This document shows, in pieces, positions 54,436 through 64,000 of a stretch of DNA of 64,000 bases (position 1 is the first letter of the stretch; each line of letters begins with the position of its first letter). The DNA is taken from the NCBI GenBank assembly GCA_030429565.1, contig JAUIFE010000022.1, positions 62,001 to 126,000 of the forward strand, read 5' to 3'. Below the pieces are notes generated by a model, which was not told the DNA's origin, did no database searches, and worked only from the letters and a program-made list of their open reading frames with translations. The position numbers and the translations under genes are program-made. The stretch is from Holophagae bacterium. GTDB taxonomy: Bacteria > Acidobacteriota > Holophagae > Acanthopleuribacterales > Acanthopleuribacteraceae.

Positions 54436-54865
54436 TACTTTAACCCGATCCGCGTAAGCTTTCTTTGAGGAATTTACGCCGTGAGGAGAGAAAGCACGAC
54501 AAAGTCACATCCCGCTGACGCGGCCGGGCCGAGACAAGCGACGGGAACCGCTGACACGCGTGTTAGGATGGGCCCCGTTATTCAAACCAAAGCGGGCGGC
54601 GCCCCCGACGTATCGAATCCAGCAACCACGACTGCATCCTGACGCCGCCTTCTTGACGACTTTCCGACGGCAAAGCGAATAATCTCGTGATCTCCTTTTC
54701 ACGAAAAGTACGCGTTAACTTTATGGAGTAGAACCGCGTATTTTTTGCCGTAGCCCTTGCGTTAGGACAACCAAAACACTGGTTGGTGCGACTTACCATC
54801 GAGCCCTGGCTCGCAGATTTGACGAAGCCTCATTTGGACAAGGGAACCATTCTTAGGGAGTAGAC
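54436..54865. other. Spacer between divergent ATPase and tricorn-like genes
   Basis: 430 bases with both promoters. Two short inverted repeats lie just before the tricorn-like gene: CAACCA/TGGTTG (54769-54774/54781-54786) and CGAGCC-CT-GGCTCG (54801-54814), the latter a near-perfect palindrome that could be an operator. Confidence 0.45.
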
Positions 54866-57800
54866 ATGTTGCAAAGCCTCACAGGACGATTGATCCCAAC
54901 GCTTTTTTTTGTTGCCGCGTTGTTGGGTGTCGTCTCGCCGATCCACGCCGAAGAGCCGCCCTTCGCCCGACAACCGGGCCTCAGCCCCGACGGCACACAC
55001 ATCACCTTTTCATTTCAAGGCGACATTTGGGTACAAGCCGTTGACGGCGGCAACGCCCGGCGCCTCACCATTCACGAAGCCTACGACGCCAACCCCATGT
55101 TCAGCCCTGACGGCCGTCACATTGCCTTTGACAGCGACCGCAGTGGTAGCAGCGACGTGTGGGTCGTCGGCGTCGACGGCAGCGCGCCGCGCCGCTTGAC
55201 TTTCTGGGACGGCAACGACACCCTCAGCGGCTGGATCGACAACGACCACCTGCTTTTCACCACACTGCGCGCGGACAACCCGTTTTTTTGGACCAGTGAG
55301 TTCATGCAGGTTCCACTCAAAGGCGGCACACCCACTCAATTCATGGACGGGCTCGGCCGCGAGGGCTCGGTTTCACCCGACGGCCGTTTTGTCGCTTTTG
55401 TCGACGGTGCGACCCGCAAATGGCGCCGTCATTATCGCGGTCCGGCCAACCGCGAACTGTGGCTGTACGACACCAAAAAGAAGACGTACCACCAACTGAC
55501 CCAGTTCGACGGCAGCGACGATTCTCCGCGCTGGAGCGGCAAACGCCAAATCACCTTCCGCAGCGACCGCACCGATGTCCAAAACCTTTACCAATTAGAT
55601 ATTGACGACCAAGGTAAAGCCAAAGGCGAACCGCGCGCGATTACCCAAGAAAAGGCGGAAGACATCCGCTATTTCGATATCGCCGCCGACGGTCGACTCA
55701 TCGTTTTTGAACGCGACGCCCGCCTCTATCGCCAACAAGTCGGCGACAACAACGCCACCGCAATTGACATCAACATCGTCCACGACAACCGTTTTGCCAA
55801 TCTGGAGCGCACCGTCAAAACCGACGGGGCAAGTAACTTGGCGATTTCGCCCAACGGCAAATTGCTGGCCTTTGCCGTGCGCGGCGAACTCTACCTCATG
55901 CAAAACGACGAAAAGAAAAGCCGTACCGTGCGTCTGACGCAAAACCCGGCATTTGATCGCGACCCCGTCTGGATGGACGACGAAACCCTCATCTTCACGT
56001 CCGACCGTCACGGGCAATATGACTTGTTCACCTTGACCTCGGCCGATCCCGACCAAAAGAACCTCTTCAAAACCCTGCACCATCAGGTCACCCGTTTGAC
56101 CGACACCACCGTCGATGAACGCGATCCACTGCCCTCGCCGGACCGCAAGAAACTCATTTTTATGCGCGACGAAAACAACCTTATTGTCGCCGACTATGCC
56201 GACGGCAAACTCAGCGACGAAAAAACCTTGTACGAAGGTTGGTCGGGTCCCGTCGAACTCTCCTGGAGCCCCGACAGTCGCTGGTTGGCCTACGTGCAGG
56301 AAGATCTGACCTTTAACAATGACGTCTACCTGCAACCCGTCGACGGCTCGCGCCCCGCCACCAACATCAGCTTGCACCCGCGCATCGACCGCATGCCGGT
56401 TTGGAGCCCCGACGGCACCAAACTCGCCTTCTCCTCCGCGCGCGAAGGCACCGATTACGACGTTTGGTTTGTGTGGCTGCGCAAAGAAGACTGGTTGAAA
56501 ACCAAAGCCGATTGGGATGAAGCCGACGATGACGAACCCAAAGAACCCAAAAAGCCTAAAAAAGAGGACGCCGAGGACGACGAGGACGACGACAAGAAAG
56601 ACGACGCTGTTGAACCCATCGTCATCGAGTTTAAAAACATCCACGAACGCCTCGTCCAGGTCACCAGCGCCGCCGGCTTCGGTATGCCGATTGGTTTTGA
56701 CGCCAAAAGTGAGTGGATCATCTTCGGCAGTAACGACGCCAAAGGTTCAACCGGCGCCAACAAGCTTTACAAAGTTAAGTGGAACGGCGAAGACCTCGAA
56801 AAAATCGCCGATGGTGCCGGCGGCTATCGCGACCTGCACATGGCACCGGACCACAAAACGCTGTTTGCCGCGATCGGTCCCGGCCGCATTCAACGCACCA
56901 GCCTGCCCGACGGCAAAACCACCAACCTCGGTTTCCGCGCCACGCTAACCATCGACCACCGCGCTGAAATGGCGCAAATCTTCGACGAATCCTGGCGCAT
57001 GATGAACCAACGCTTTTACGATCCTCAATTCCACGGCGCCGACTGGCAGGCCGCCCATAAAAAATACCGTCAGTGGGCCCTGCGTGCTTCCACCCGCCGC
57101 GATTTCCGCGACGTCTTTTCCATGATGCTCGGTGAATTGAACGGCAGTCACATGGGCATGTACGGCGACGACCGCTACGAAACCGAAAAAGAGGCCTGCG
57201 GTAAACTCGGTGTGACCTTCAAAAACACCAAAAAAGGTCTGGAAATCGCCCACGTCATCGAAGACACGCCGGCCGACCGACCCACCTCAAAACTCAACGT
57301 CGGCGATCGCATCCTCACCGTTAACGGTGAAACCGTCGGTCCCAACCAAAACATTTACGAGTTACTGGTCGGCACCGTCGGCGAGAAAACCGTCCTGACC
57401 GTGGCCGACAACAAAGGCAAAGAACGCCAAGTCGTCATTCGCCCGGCCAATTCAGTCCGTGGCGAGGTCTACGAGGAATGGGTTGATGAACGCCGTGCCC
57501 TGGTCGACAAGTACTCCAACGGTCGCCTCGGTTACGTCCACATCCGTTCCATGAGCTTGGAATACTTCTACCGCTTCGAACAGGCCTTAATTGCCAGCGG
57601 CATGGGTAAGGACGGTTTGGTCATCGACGTGCGTTTCAACAACGGCGGCTGGACCACCGACTACCTGATGATGGTGTTGAGCGTCAAACAACACGCCTAC
57701 ACCATTCCGCGTGGCGCCGCCGCCGATTTGGAAAAGGAAAAGGCCCACTTTGCCAATACCTATCCCTACGGCGAACGCATACCGTTTTCAGCCTGGACCG

Positions 57801-58120
57801 GACCCGCGATTGCCATGTGTAACCAGTTCAGCTACTCCAATGCCGAGATCTTCAGCCACGCCTTCCAAGGCTTGAAGCGCGGCCTCCTGGTGGGGCAACC
57901 CACCTTCGGCGCCGTCATTTCCACGGGTTCACGGCGCATGATCGACGGCACCCGCGTGCGCATGCCGTTCCGCGGCTGGTACTCCAAAATCACCGACAAA
58001 AACATGGAAAACGGACCGGCTGTGCCCGACATCCTCGTACCCGAGGCGCCAGGTGAAGGCGACACCGATCCGCAACTGAAACGCGCCGTCGACGAATTGC
58101 TCAAACAAATCGACGGTTAA
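54866..58120 (+). CDS. Secreted tricorn-like S41 peptidase
   Basis: A 1084-residue exported protease of the tricorn type. The signal peptide is cut after IHA (residue 28). A seven- and a six-bladed-type propeller region (WD40-like PD40 units such as PGLSPDGTHITFSFQGDIW and DRDPVWMDDETLIFTSDRHG) covers about 30-640, broken by a Lys/Asp/Glu-rich insert (about 549-590). Then come the C1 helical domain with NGSHMGMYG (S761-H762), a PDZ domain with LNVGDRILTVNGE, and the C2 core with GMGKDGLVIDVRFNNGG and FSYSNAEIF holding the nucleophile S991. It degrades peptides; periplasmic tricorns recycle protein fragments. AGGGAG precedes the ATG. Confidence 0.93.
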   Translation: MLQSLTGRLIPTLFFVAALLGVVSPIHAEEPPFARQPGLSPDGTHITFSFQGDIWVQAVDGGNARRLTIHEAYDANPMFSPDGRHIAFDSDRSGSSDVWVVGVDGSAPRRLTFWDGNDTLSGWIDNDHLLFTTLRADNPFFWTSEFMQVPLKGGTPTQFMDGLGREGSVSPDGRFVAFVDGATRKWRRHYRGPANRELWLYDTKKKTYHQLTQFDGSDDSPRWSGKRQITFRSDRTDVQNLYQLDIDDQGKAKGEPRAITQEKAEDIRYFDIAADGRLIVFERDARLYRQQVGDNNATAIDINIVHDNRFANLERTVKTDGASNLAISPNGKLLAFAVRGELYLMQNDEKKSRTVRLTQNPAFDRDPVWMDDETLIFTSDRHGQYDLFTLTSADPDQKNLFKTLHHQVTRLTDTTVDERDPLPSPDRKKLIFMRDENNLIVADYADGKLSDEKTLYEGWSGPVELSWSPDSRWLAYVQEDLTFNNDVYLQPVDGSRPATNISLHPRIDRMPVWSPDGTKLAFSSAREGTDYDVWFVWLRKEDWLKTKADWDEADDDEPKEPKKPKKEDAEDDEDDDKKDDAVEPIVIEFKNIHERLVQVTSAAGFGMPIGFDAKSEWIIFGSNDAKGSTGANKLYKVKWNGEDLEKIADGAGGYRDLHMAPDHKTLFAAIGPGRIQRTSLPDGKTTNLGFRATLTIDHRAEMAQIFDESWRMMNQRFYDPQFHGADWQAAHKKYRQWALRASTRRDFRDVFSMMLGELNGSHMGMYGDDRYETEKEACGKLGVTFKNTKKGLEIAHVIEDTPADRPTSKLNVGDRILTVNGETVGPNQNIYELLVGTVGEKTVLTVADNKGKERQVVIRPANSVRGEVYEEWVDERRALVDKYSNGRLGYVHIRSMSLEYFYRFEQALIASGMGKDGLVIDVRFNNGGWTTDYLMMVLSVKQHAYTIPRGAAADLEKEKAHFANTYPYGERIPFSAWTGPAIAMCNQFSYSNAEIFSHAFQGLKRGLLVGQPTFGAVISTGSRRMIDGTRVRMPFRGWYSKITDKNMENGPAVPDILVPEAPGEGDTDPQLKRAVDELLKQIDG

Positions 58121-58157
58121 ACCCAACAAGGACACTTGTTAGGTTGAAACAACCACC

Positions 58158-58187
58158 AAAGGGGAGACCGACGTCTCCCCTTTTTTT
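58158..58187 (+). terminator. Strong Rho-independent terminator of the tricorn-like gene
   Basis: An 11-bp stem (58158-58168/58173-58183, core GGGGAGAC/GTCTCCCC) with a four-base loop, running into seven T's at 58181-58187. Confidence 0.93.
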
Positions 58188-58400
58188 ATGAGTTGTGCCA
58201 CGCGACGCCTTCACCTGCCGTTAAAACCGGTCCGTGAAAGCCAGGCAAATAAAGAACGGAGCGAGTGTTTCCACCCAGCCTTGCGCCGGTAGCGGGTTCG
58301 CGGGAGGGCGCCGTGCTTTTCACCGATCCCCGCCGACACACCTGCCCGCAAGCGCCGTAATGTAGGGTAAGATGGCGGAAAACCCACCGCGGAGGTTGCC

Positions 58401-58742
58401 GTGACCATCCTCGAAAACGACAAAGTCGACTTTATCGGCGTGGATCGCGCCTCGGGCGCCGTCGTCCTCACCATCAGCGACCACCTCGATTGGGAAGAAG
58501 ACCCCCATCACCACGAACAGGTCCTCCGTGAAAAGGTCGGCGCCTACCAACGTTTTATTGAAAGTGGCGACCTCCTCACCGCCTATCCCGACGCCGCCCA
58601 CCGCGACGCCGTCATTAACTTGGTCACGCGTGCGCGCATCGGCGCCGAAGGTCGAGCCTTGGTGGAAACCGTCAAAGGCGAGTTGAAACAAGTCGGTATT
58701 GGTTTTCAGCGCGTCATCTTGGCCCAGGAACCCGACGCCTAA
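58401..58742 (+). CDS. DUF6572-family protein
   Basis: A 113-residue protein of the DUF6572 family. The hallmark strand-and-helix string KVDFIGVDRASGAVVLTISD (20 residues) is followed by HLDWEEDPHHHEQVLREKV and YQRFIESGDLLTAYPDA, all characteristic. The family has no known function; members sit in many genomes as single genes. The start is GTG with CGGAGG five bases upstream. No neighbour on the same transcript. Confidence 0.85.
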   Translation: MTILENDKVDFIGVDRASGAVVLTISDHLDWEEDPHHHEQVLREKVGAYQRFIESGDLLTAYPDAAHRDAVINLVTRARIGAEGRALVETVKGELKQVGIGFQRVILAQEPDA

Positions 58743-59224
58743 GCGCAACCTCATCCATCTAATCCTCACCCGGCCCTCAATTTCGGCTCATAACGGCACT
58801 TTAAAATAGCCCGATCCCGACCTTGCATCTGATTGGTCAAAAATGGCGACGCCCCGAGCCACGGTCGCCGCAGACACAGCGCCCACTTTTCCTTAACGCG
58901 CGGCCAAGGTGACCACGAACCACGGGTTAACTCACGCAACCCCGCTTCGCCAACGCGGCGATGCCGGGATGTGTTGCGCCTCACGGCAACCCAGCCAGGT
59001 TATCTGTTACTTGTCAGGTAAGCGCCGTTTTTGTCAGGTTCGGCCCAGCCGAGTGCCAGGCCGAATCATCGCCATTCTGCTTCCTGCACCGCGCAACCCA
59101 CCCGCCACCACGGCGGAACGGTTGAGTGGTGGTCCTGCGCCCGCACATGACAGCGCTGTCTTAACCGAGACATTCGACGCCTCTTCCTTCCTATTACTTG
59201 ATTTCAATCCCTTTAGGAGAATTT
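58743..59224. other. Spacer upstream of the carbohydrate-binding phosphoesterase gene
   Basis: 482 bases. TTCGGCC (59039-59045) and GGCCGAA (59059-59065) form a 7-bp hairpin, and TTGTCAGGT occurs twice about 24 bases apart (near 59008 and 59031), a possible regulator site. No gene. Confidence 0.45.
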
Positions 59225-60991
59225 ATGCTTCACACACTTCGCTTTCTCAATGCGGCTCTGTTGACCGCCTTTTTTCTGCTTCCCACGTCACTCACAGCTC
59301 AGGTCTTCCAGGCTGAAGATTACCGCTATTTCCACGACACGACCCCTGGCAACGCGGGCCGTGTTTACCGCAACGACGATGTCGACATCGAGCTCACCAC
59401 CGACGACGGCGGCGGTTACAACGTCGGCTGGATCGCCCAAGGTGAGTGGCTCACCTGGTCCGGCCTCGACATCCCCGAACGTGGCGACTACGTCATCAAG
59501 GTCCGCGTCGCTTCGCCCGAGGGGGCCCGCTTCGTGCTCGACCTCGACGGCGGCGCGCGCAAACTGGCCACGTTCGATGTGCCCGACACCGGCGCCTGGC
59601 AAAACTGGACAACCCTCACCGAAACCGTCACCATCGACGCCGGCCGCTACCAACTCGGCGCCTACGCCGTCACCCGCGGTTGGAACCTGAACTGGATCGC
59701 CGTCGAACGCAAAGACACCGGCGGCAGCGACCTCGTCCGTTTCGAGGCCGAAGACTTCGAACAGGGTCACGACACAACGACCGGCAACGAGGGCGGCGCC
59801 TACCGCAACGGTGATGTCGATATCGAAGCCACCACCGACGAGGGCGGCGGCTACAATATCGGCTGGACTGAAGCCGGCGAACACTTGACCTACCCCGCCT
59901 TCGACGTGGCCCAAACCGGTTTTTACGCCGTGCGCGCCCGCGTCGCTTCGCGTTCGAATCGCGGCGCGCTGGCCTTTCAATTGCGCGGGGATCGCACCCA
60001 GAACCTCGGTCAAATCGTGATTCCCGATACCGGCGGCTGGCAGAACTGGACCACCGCCACCGTCAACGTGTTCCTCGAACAAGGTCGCTACCAACTCCAT
60101 TGCCGCATTGAATCGGGCGGTTTCAACCTCAATTACCTGGAACTGGCGCCGTCCGAGCACGCCGATCACTACGCCGATCGCGCGCGTGGCGAGTGGAGTT
60201 TGTTGGTGGTGCCCGACACCCAACACTACGCCCAAAACCGCGAAAACGCCCCGATCCAACACATGCGCAACGCCTTTAGCTGGATTGTCGCCGCCAAGGA
60301 CCAACTCAATTTGCAGTTCGTTCAAGGCCTAGGCGATATCACCGAAAGCTGGAACGCATCCTGGGAATGGGAAAACGCCGTTTCGGCGTGGGACAAACTC
60401 TACGGCGAAGTGGCCTTTATCCCGGTCCAGGGCAACCACGACTCACCCGCCGCGCTGAATCGCTACTTCCCCGTCGCCAACTTCATCAATGAGCCCTGGT
60501 ACGGCGACGATTTTGGCGGCATTGAAAACTGCTACGCCGAGAAGGTGATCAACGGGGAAAACTACCTGTTCCTGCAAGTTGAAAGCTACGATCCCTATTC
60601 CGACTACCGCCCCGAAGGCATCGCTTGGGCCAAGCAGGTGCTGGCCGATTTCCCCAACCACAAGGTCCTGTTGGCGACCCACGACATCTGGGGTACCCAG
60701 GTCATTCGCAACGAGCTGCTGACCCGCTACGACAATCTGGTCATGACCAACGCCGGGCACCACTGTGTACGCGAAACCGCGTTTGTCACCCACGGCCCCA
60801 ACGGCGGCGTCTCGCACAACTTCGTGTGCGATTATCAGTGTGACAACCACGAGGTGATGCTGCTGCGGTATTACATTTTCAGACCGCTCGAGGATCGCGT
60901 CGACTTCTACACCTTCTCGCCCATTACCGGGCGTTTTGAAAACGATGCCGACTCACGCGGCTCGTTCCCGTTAACCCAACGCAACCCGTAA
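59225..60991 (+). CDS. Secreted metallophosphoesterase with two carbohydrate-binding modules
   Basis: A 588-residue exported protein. After a signal peptide cut at LTA (residue 25) come two CBM6/malectin-like modules (about 26-160 and 170-315), each starting with FQAEDYRYFHDTTPGN or FEAEDFEQGHDTTTGNEG. The catalytic part (about 320-588) is a calcineurin-like phosphoesterase: VVPDTQHYA, GLGDITES, VQGNHDS, LATHDIWG and TNAGHHC supply the two-metal ligands. It probably binds a surface polysaccharide and cleaves a phosphate or phosphodiester. AGGAGA precedes the ATG at 59225; a start at 59198 would add nine residues before the signal peptide. It ends in a terminator. Confidence 0.88.
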   Translation: MLHTLRFLNAALLTAFFLLPTSLTAQVFQAEDYRYFHDTTPGNAGRVYRNDDVDIELTTDDGGGYNVGWIAQGEWLTWSGLDIPERGDYVIKVRVASPEGARFVLDLDGGARKLATFDVPDTGAWQNWTTLTETVTIDAGRYQLGAYAVTRGWNLNWIAVERKDTGGSDLVRFEAEDFEQGHDTTTGNEGGAYRNGDVDIEATTDEGGGYNIGWTEAGEHLTYPAFDVAQTGFYAVRARVASRSNRGALAFQLRGDRTQNLGQIVIPDTGGWQNWTTATVNVFLEQGRYQLHCRIESGGFNLNYLELAPSEHADHYADRARGEWSLLVVPDTQHYAQNRENAPIQHMRNAFSWIVAAKDQLNLQFVQGLGDITESWNASWEWENAVSAWDKLYGEVAFIPVQGNHDSPAALNRYFPVANFINEPWYGDDFGGIENCYAEKVINGENYLFLQVESYDPYSDYRPEGIAWAKQVLADFPNHKVLLATHDIWGTQVIRNELLTRYDNLVMTNAGHHCVRETAFVTHGPNGGVSHNFVCDYQCDNHEVMLLRYYIFRPLEDRVDFYTFSPITGRFENDADSRGSFPLTQRNP

Positions 60992-61001
60992 CGGAGAACG
61001 G

Positions 61002-61026
61002 CAGGGGAACCCCGTTCCCCTGTTTT
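61002..61026 (+). terminator. Rho-independent terminator between convergent genes
   Basis: CAGGGGAAC (61002-61010) pairs with GTTCCCCTG (61014-61022) around CCC, followed by TTTT. It lies between the phosphoesterase gene and the convergent flavoprotein gene. Confidence 0.7.
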
Positions 61027-61027
61027 C

Positions 61028-62656
61028 CTAGGTACTTTCACCAACGAGAATTTCGGCCACACGCAAGCCGTCAACCGCCGCGCTGACAATGCCGCCCGCG
61101 TAGCCGGCGCCTTCGCCGATGGGGAACAGACCGGTCACGCCTTCAGCCTCAAAACGCTCGTTGCGCGTGATGCGGATCGGCGAACTGGTGCGACTTTCAA
61201 CCGCGAGAATGTTGCCGTCGGCACCGCCGTATCCGCGAATCAGACGGTCAAAACGCTGGAAGGCCTGCTGCATCGGGGTGGCAATCCATTCCGGCAAAAT
61301 CTCCCATAAATCCATCGCCTCGACGCCAGGCCGAAAATGGCCGTCGGCCAAGCGGCCGCTTGCTTTGCGTTTGACGAAATCGTCAATACGCATGGCGGGC
61401 GCGCGGAAGGGATCGCGCGTGGCGCGAAAGGTAATCGCCTCGAGATCGCGCTGGAACTGAATGCCCATCAACGGGTGTTGTGCATAACCATGCGCGACCA
61501 AGTCCTCGGGCGTGACCTGCACGACAATGCCGGAATTGGCAAAAGGCGCGGAGCGGTTGGCGTTACTCATGCCGTTAATCGCCATGTGTTCCGGCTCGGT
61601 AGGGCTCGGCACAATGAAACCGCCAGGGCACATGCAAAACGAGTAAACGCCCCGTTGGCCGATGCGCGCATCGTCTACCTGGTGGGTCAAGCGGTAGGCC
61701 GCCGCTTCCAGACCGCCCGGCGGTTGCGGGGTCCCGTATTGCGACTGGTTGATCAATGCCTGCGGGTGTTCCGCGCGCACGCCCACCGCAAAGGGTTTGG
61801 GTTCAATCAGCACGCCGTCCTGTTGCAATTGGGCCAAGGTATCGCGCGCCGAATGGCCGATCGCCAAAACGACCGCACGCGCCTCGACAAACGAGCCGTC
61901 GGCCAGAGCCACACCTTGCACGCGGCGATTCTCCATGACAACGCGATCCACACGTGCACCAAAACGCACGTCGGTGCCCTGTTCCATGAGGTACAGCCGC
62001 ATGTTTTTGACCAGCTTCACCAGCTTGTCGGTACCGAGGTGCGGGTGGGCGTCGACCAAAATTTGCGGCGGTGCGCCAAAGTCGACAAGACGCCGGTAAA
62101 CCCAGCGAACGAATGGGTGTTTGATACGGGTATAGAGTTTTCCGTCGGTATAGGTGCCGGCGCCGCCTTCACCGAAGCAAACATTGCTTTCGGGATCGAG
62201 CACGCCGTGCGAACGCAGTTGGCCGATGTCGCGCATACGCGTTTCAACCGGTTTGCCGCGCTCGAGCAAGACCGTCGGCACGCCCGCCTCGCACAGAGCC
62301 AGGGCCGCAAACAAACCCGCCGGTCCGGCACCAATCACCACCACCGGCTTTTCACCTTGGCGCTGTGCACCGGTCGGCAAGCCGGTCGGACGCGGCACCT
62401 CGTTGGGATGGCCGTCTAAGCGTTTGACCTGATTGGGCAAAGGCTCGTTTAGGGCTTTCGTGAGCGTAAAAATCACGTTCACCACGCGGAAAACGCGTGG
62501 TTTTTTTCGGGCGTCAATCGCCTCGCGCACCACTTCGACCGCACTTATCGCTTCGGGCACGCGTTTAATCTCTTTGGCAATGCGGCTGATTAAGGCCGCT
62601 TCGTCTTCTTCGACAGAAATACGTAAGTTGTTGATTTGGTATAAGAAACTCGTCAC
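61028..62656 (-). CDS. FAD-dependent dehydrogenase (COG2509-type)
   Basis: A 542-residue flavoprotein of the uncharacterised COG2509 family. A small alpha/beta N-terminal domain (LYQINNLRISVEEDEAALI) precedes the Rossmann FAD site VVVIGAGPAGLFAALAL (G109-G114) and the family signature VCFGEGGAGTYTDGKLYTRI. The C-terminal half has CMCPGGFIVPSPTEP and ESRTSSPIRI, with GEGAGYAGGIVSAAVDGL as closing FAD loop. Substrate unknown. The start is GTG at 62656; no ATG precedes the N-terminal domain. Solo gene, divergent from murB. Confidence 0.88.
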   Translation of the reverse strand: MTSFLYQINNLRISVEEDEAALISRIAKEIKRVPEAISAVEVVREAIDARKKPRVFRVVNVIFTLTKALNEPLPNQVKRLDGHPNEVPRPTGLPTGAQRQGEKPVVVIGAGPAGLFAALALCEAGVPTVLLERGKPVETRMRDIGQLRSHGVLDPESNVCFGEGGAGTYTDGKLYTRIKHPFVRWVYRRLVDFGAPPQILVDAHPHLGTDKLVKLVKNMRLYLMEQGTDVRFGARVDRVVMENRRVQGVALADGSFVEARAVVLAIGHSARDTLAQLQQDGVLIEPKPFAVGVRAEHPQALINQSQYGTPQPPGGLEAAAYRLTHQVDDARIGQRGVYSFCMCPGGFIVPSPTEPEHMAINGMSNANRSAPFANSGIVVQVTPEDLVAHGYAQHPLMGIQFQRDLEAITFRATRDPFRAPAMRIDDFVKRKASGRLADGHFRPGVEAMDLWEILPEWIATPMQQAFQRFDRLIRGYGGADGNILAVESRTSSPIRITRNERFEAEGVTGLFPIGEGAGYAGGIVSAAVDGLRVAEILVGEST

Positions 62657-62890
62657 AGCAGGTCAGTCCTCTAACATCACTTCCCAATCCTATTCGGCCG
62701 ACCGTGGACCACGCGCCGATATCAACCGCTCAGTATACCCCGGTGCGCGGCCGGCGCGAAGCCCGAGCGTTTAACCCTGACCGGCGACGCCCCTGCCGGC
62801 GAACTCGGCTAAAATGGGACCGTGCCGGCTGCAAGATCCAGACAAATGCCGCCTCTTTGCCGACGGTCCCATTTCTACCGGTAGGTTTTT

Positions 62891-63958
62891 ATGTCCAACG
62901 TTCATGAACAAGAGACCCTTCACATCCGCGAACAGGTCGAACTAGCGCCCCTGACCACCATCCAAATCGGCGGGCCCGCGCGTTTCTTTGCCGCCGCCAG
63001 ATCGCGCCCCCATTTGGTCGCTTTAATCGATTGGGCACGCCGTCACGACCACAACTTTTTCATCCTCGGCGGCGGCAGTAACCTGCTGTTTGACGACAAC
63101 GGCTATGACGGCCTCGTCATCCACATGCAACTCAAGGGCGTTACCCAACAAACCACGGATCGCGGCAAGGTGCGCCTGCGTGCGGCGGCGGGCGAGAACT
63201 GGGACGCGTTTGTGGCGCATTGTGTCACCCAAAACCTGGCGGGCTTGACCTGTTTATCGGGCATTCCCGGCTGCGTCGGTGCCGCCCCCATCCAGAACAT
63301 CGGCGCCTACGGTCAGGAAGTCGCCCAAACCCTGCACCAAGTAGAAATCTTGGATTTGGACCGCAACCAAACCCGAATCCTCGACAACCGCGAATGTGCG
63401 TTTGCCTATCGCGACAGTATTTTCAAACGAGCCCTGCGCAACCGCGCCGTCGTCACCGCCGTTTCATTCGACTTAACCCCAAATGGGCGACCGACGCTCG
63501 CCTACCCCGACTTGGTCAAACGCCTTGGTGCCGACGCGACCCTCACCCAGGTGCGCGAAACCGTGCTGGCCGTGCGCCGTGAGAAATCGATGGTCGCCGA
63601 CCCCGCCGATCCCAATGCCCGGAGTTGCGGCTCCTTTTTCACCAACCCCATCATCAGCGCAACCGCCTATGCCGCCTTCAAAACGCGCTGCCCGCAAACC
63701 CATCCGGCATGGCCGCAAGACGCGGACCGCGTCAAATTGTCGGCGGCCTGGCTGATCGAACGCGCCGGCTTCCACAAAGGCTGGGTGGCCGGTCGCGCCG
63801 GCCTCTCCGAAAAACACTGCCTTGCCCTCATCAATCGCAACCAGGCCAAGGCTTCCGACGTAATCGCCCTCAAAAAAGACATCCAACGCGGCGTATTCGA
63901 GACCTTTGGCATTGAACTTGAACCTGAACCCCTTTTGTTAAGCCAGGGTTTGAATTGA
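62891..63958 (+). CDS. murB: UDP-N-acetylenolpyruvoylglucosamine reductase
   Basis: A 355-residue FAD enzyme that reduces enolpyruvyl-UDP-GlcNAc to UDP-MurNAc for peptidoglycan. Marks: TTIQIGGPARFF, FILGGGSNLLF (FAD), SGIPGCVGAAPIQNIGAYG, FAYRDSIFK, SCGSFFTNPI with the proton-donor Ser, and LIERAGFHKGW. The YRDSxF and the GAAPIQN loop place it in the type I (E. coli-like) MurB class. GTAGG lies five bases before the ATG. The gene is alone here; no mur neighbours are within the window, and the sequence ends 42 bases past its stop. Confidence 0.95.
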   Translation: MSNVHEQETLHIREQVELAPLTTIQIGGPARFFAAARSRPHLVALIDWARRHDHNFFILGGGSNLLFDDNGYDGLVIHMQLKGVTQQTTDRGKVRLRAAAGENWDAFVAHCVTQNLAGLTCLSGIPGCVGAAPIQNIGAYGQEVAQTLHQVEILDLDRNQTRILDNRECAFAYRDSIFKRALRNRAVVTAVSFDLTPNGRPTLAYPDLVKRLGADATLTQVRETVLAVRREKSMVADPADPNARSCGSFFTNPIISATAYAAFKTRCPQTHPAWPQDADRVKLSAAWLIERAGFHKGWVAGRAGLSEKHCLALINRNQAKASDVIALKKDIQRGVFETFGIELEPEPLLLSQGLN

Positions 63959-64000
63959 CCCAATTATTATGGTGCGCTTTCCTGTAAAATGAAGGACCGG

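Overview
The window is chromosomal DNA from a GC-rich, Gram-negative bacterium. It encodes many Sec-type signal peptides, a lipoprotein, a protein with an IPTL-CTERM-like sorting tail, MurB, MglA-type polarity GTPase, tricorn-like peptidase, propeller sensor kinase and a MoxR/von Willebrand A operon. That mix, together with unusually long spacers between genes, fits Acidobacteriota best (an Acanthopleuribacter-like member is my guess). This is inference; no rRNA gene is present. I see no prophage, transposase, CRISPR array or tRNA gene.

Layout. 0.1-7 kb: an MglA-like GTPase with a long acidic tail, a YffB/Spx-type thiol protein, an agmatinase/arginase-family enzyme, a secreted LolA-like protein, guanine deaminase and an orphan histidine kinase. 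7-17 kb: a periplasmic propeller sensor kinase, an unknown 753-residue protein, and a large secreted nuclease with duplicated lamin-tail domains. 17-24 kb: trehalohydrolase TreZ, a zinc-ribbon protein, pyrE, the groES-groEL operon under a CIRCE operator and a strong promoter, an HU-type protein and a PilZ protein. 24-30 kb: a CapD/PglF-type nucleotide-sugar dehydratase, coaE, an acyl-CoA dehydrogenase, and about 1.7 kb of sparse DNA with one convincing small membrane protein.

30.6-42.4 kb is the most striking block. It is one minus-strand operon of seven genes whose junctions overlap or nearly touch: DUF58, BatA-like vWA, DUF4159, vWA/glutamine-amidotransferase-like, a DUF4175-like protein with a methionine/glutamine-rich coiled coil, a TPR metallopeptidase and a MoxR ATPase. 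It looks like an envelope chaperone/assembly machine driven by a MoxR ATPase, in the spirit of Bat operons but with different partners.

42.8-64 kb: a lipoprotein, an S1-type RNA-binding protein, a deoxynucleoside-kinase-like protein with a broken P-loop, panB and panC separated by a palindrome and a terminator, an LplT-like MFS transporter, another histidine kinase preceded by a structured, terminator-ended leader, a P-loop ATPase with a nuclease-like tail, a tricorn-like peptidase, DUF6572, a carbohydrate-binding phosphoesterase, a COG2509-type flavoprotein and murB. Three histidine kinases but no response regulator are encoded here, so their partners lie elsewhere.
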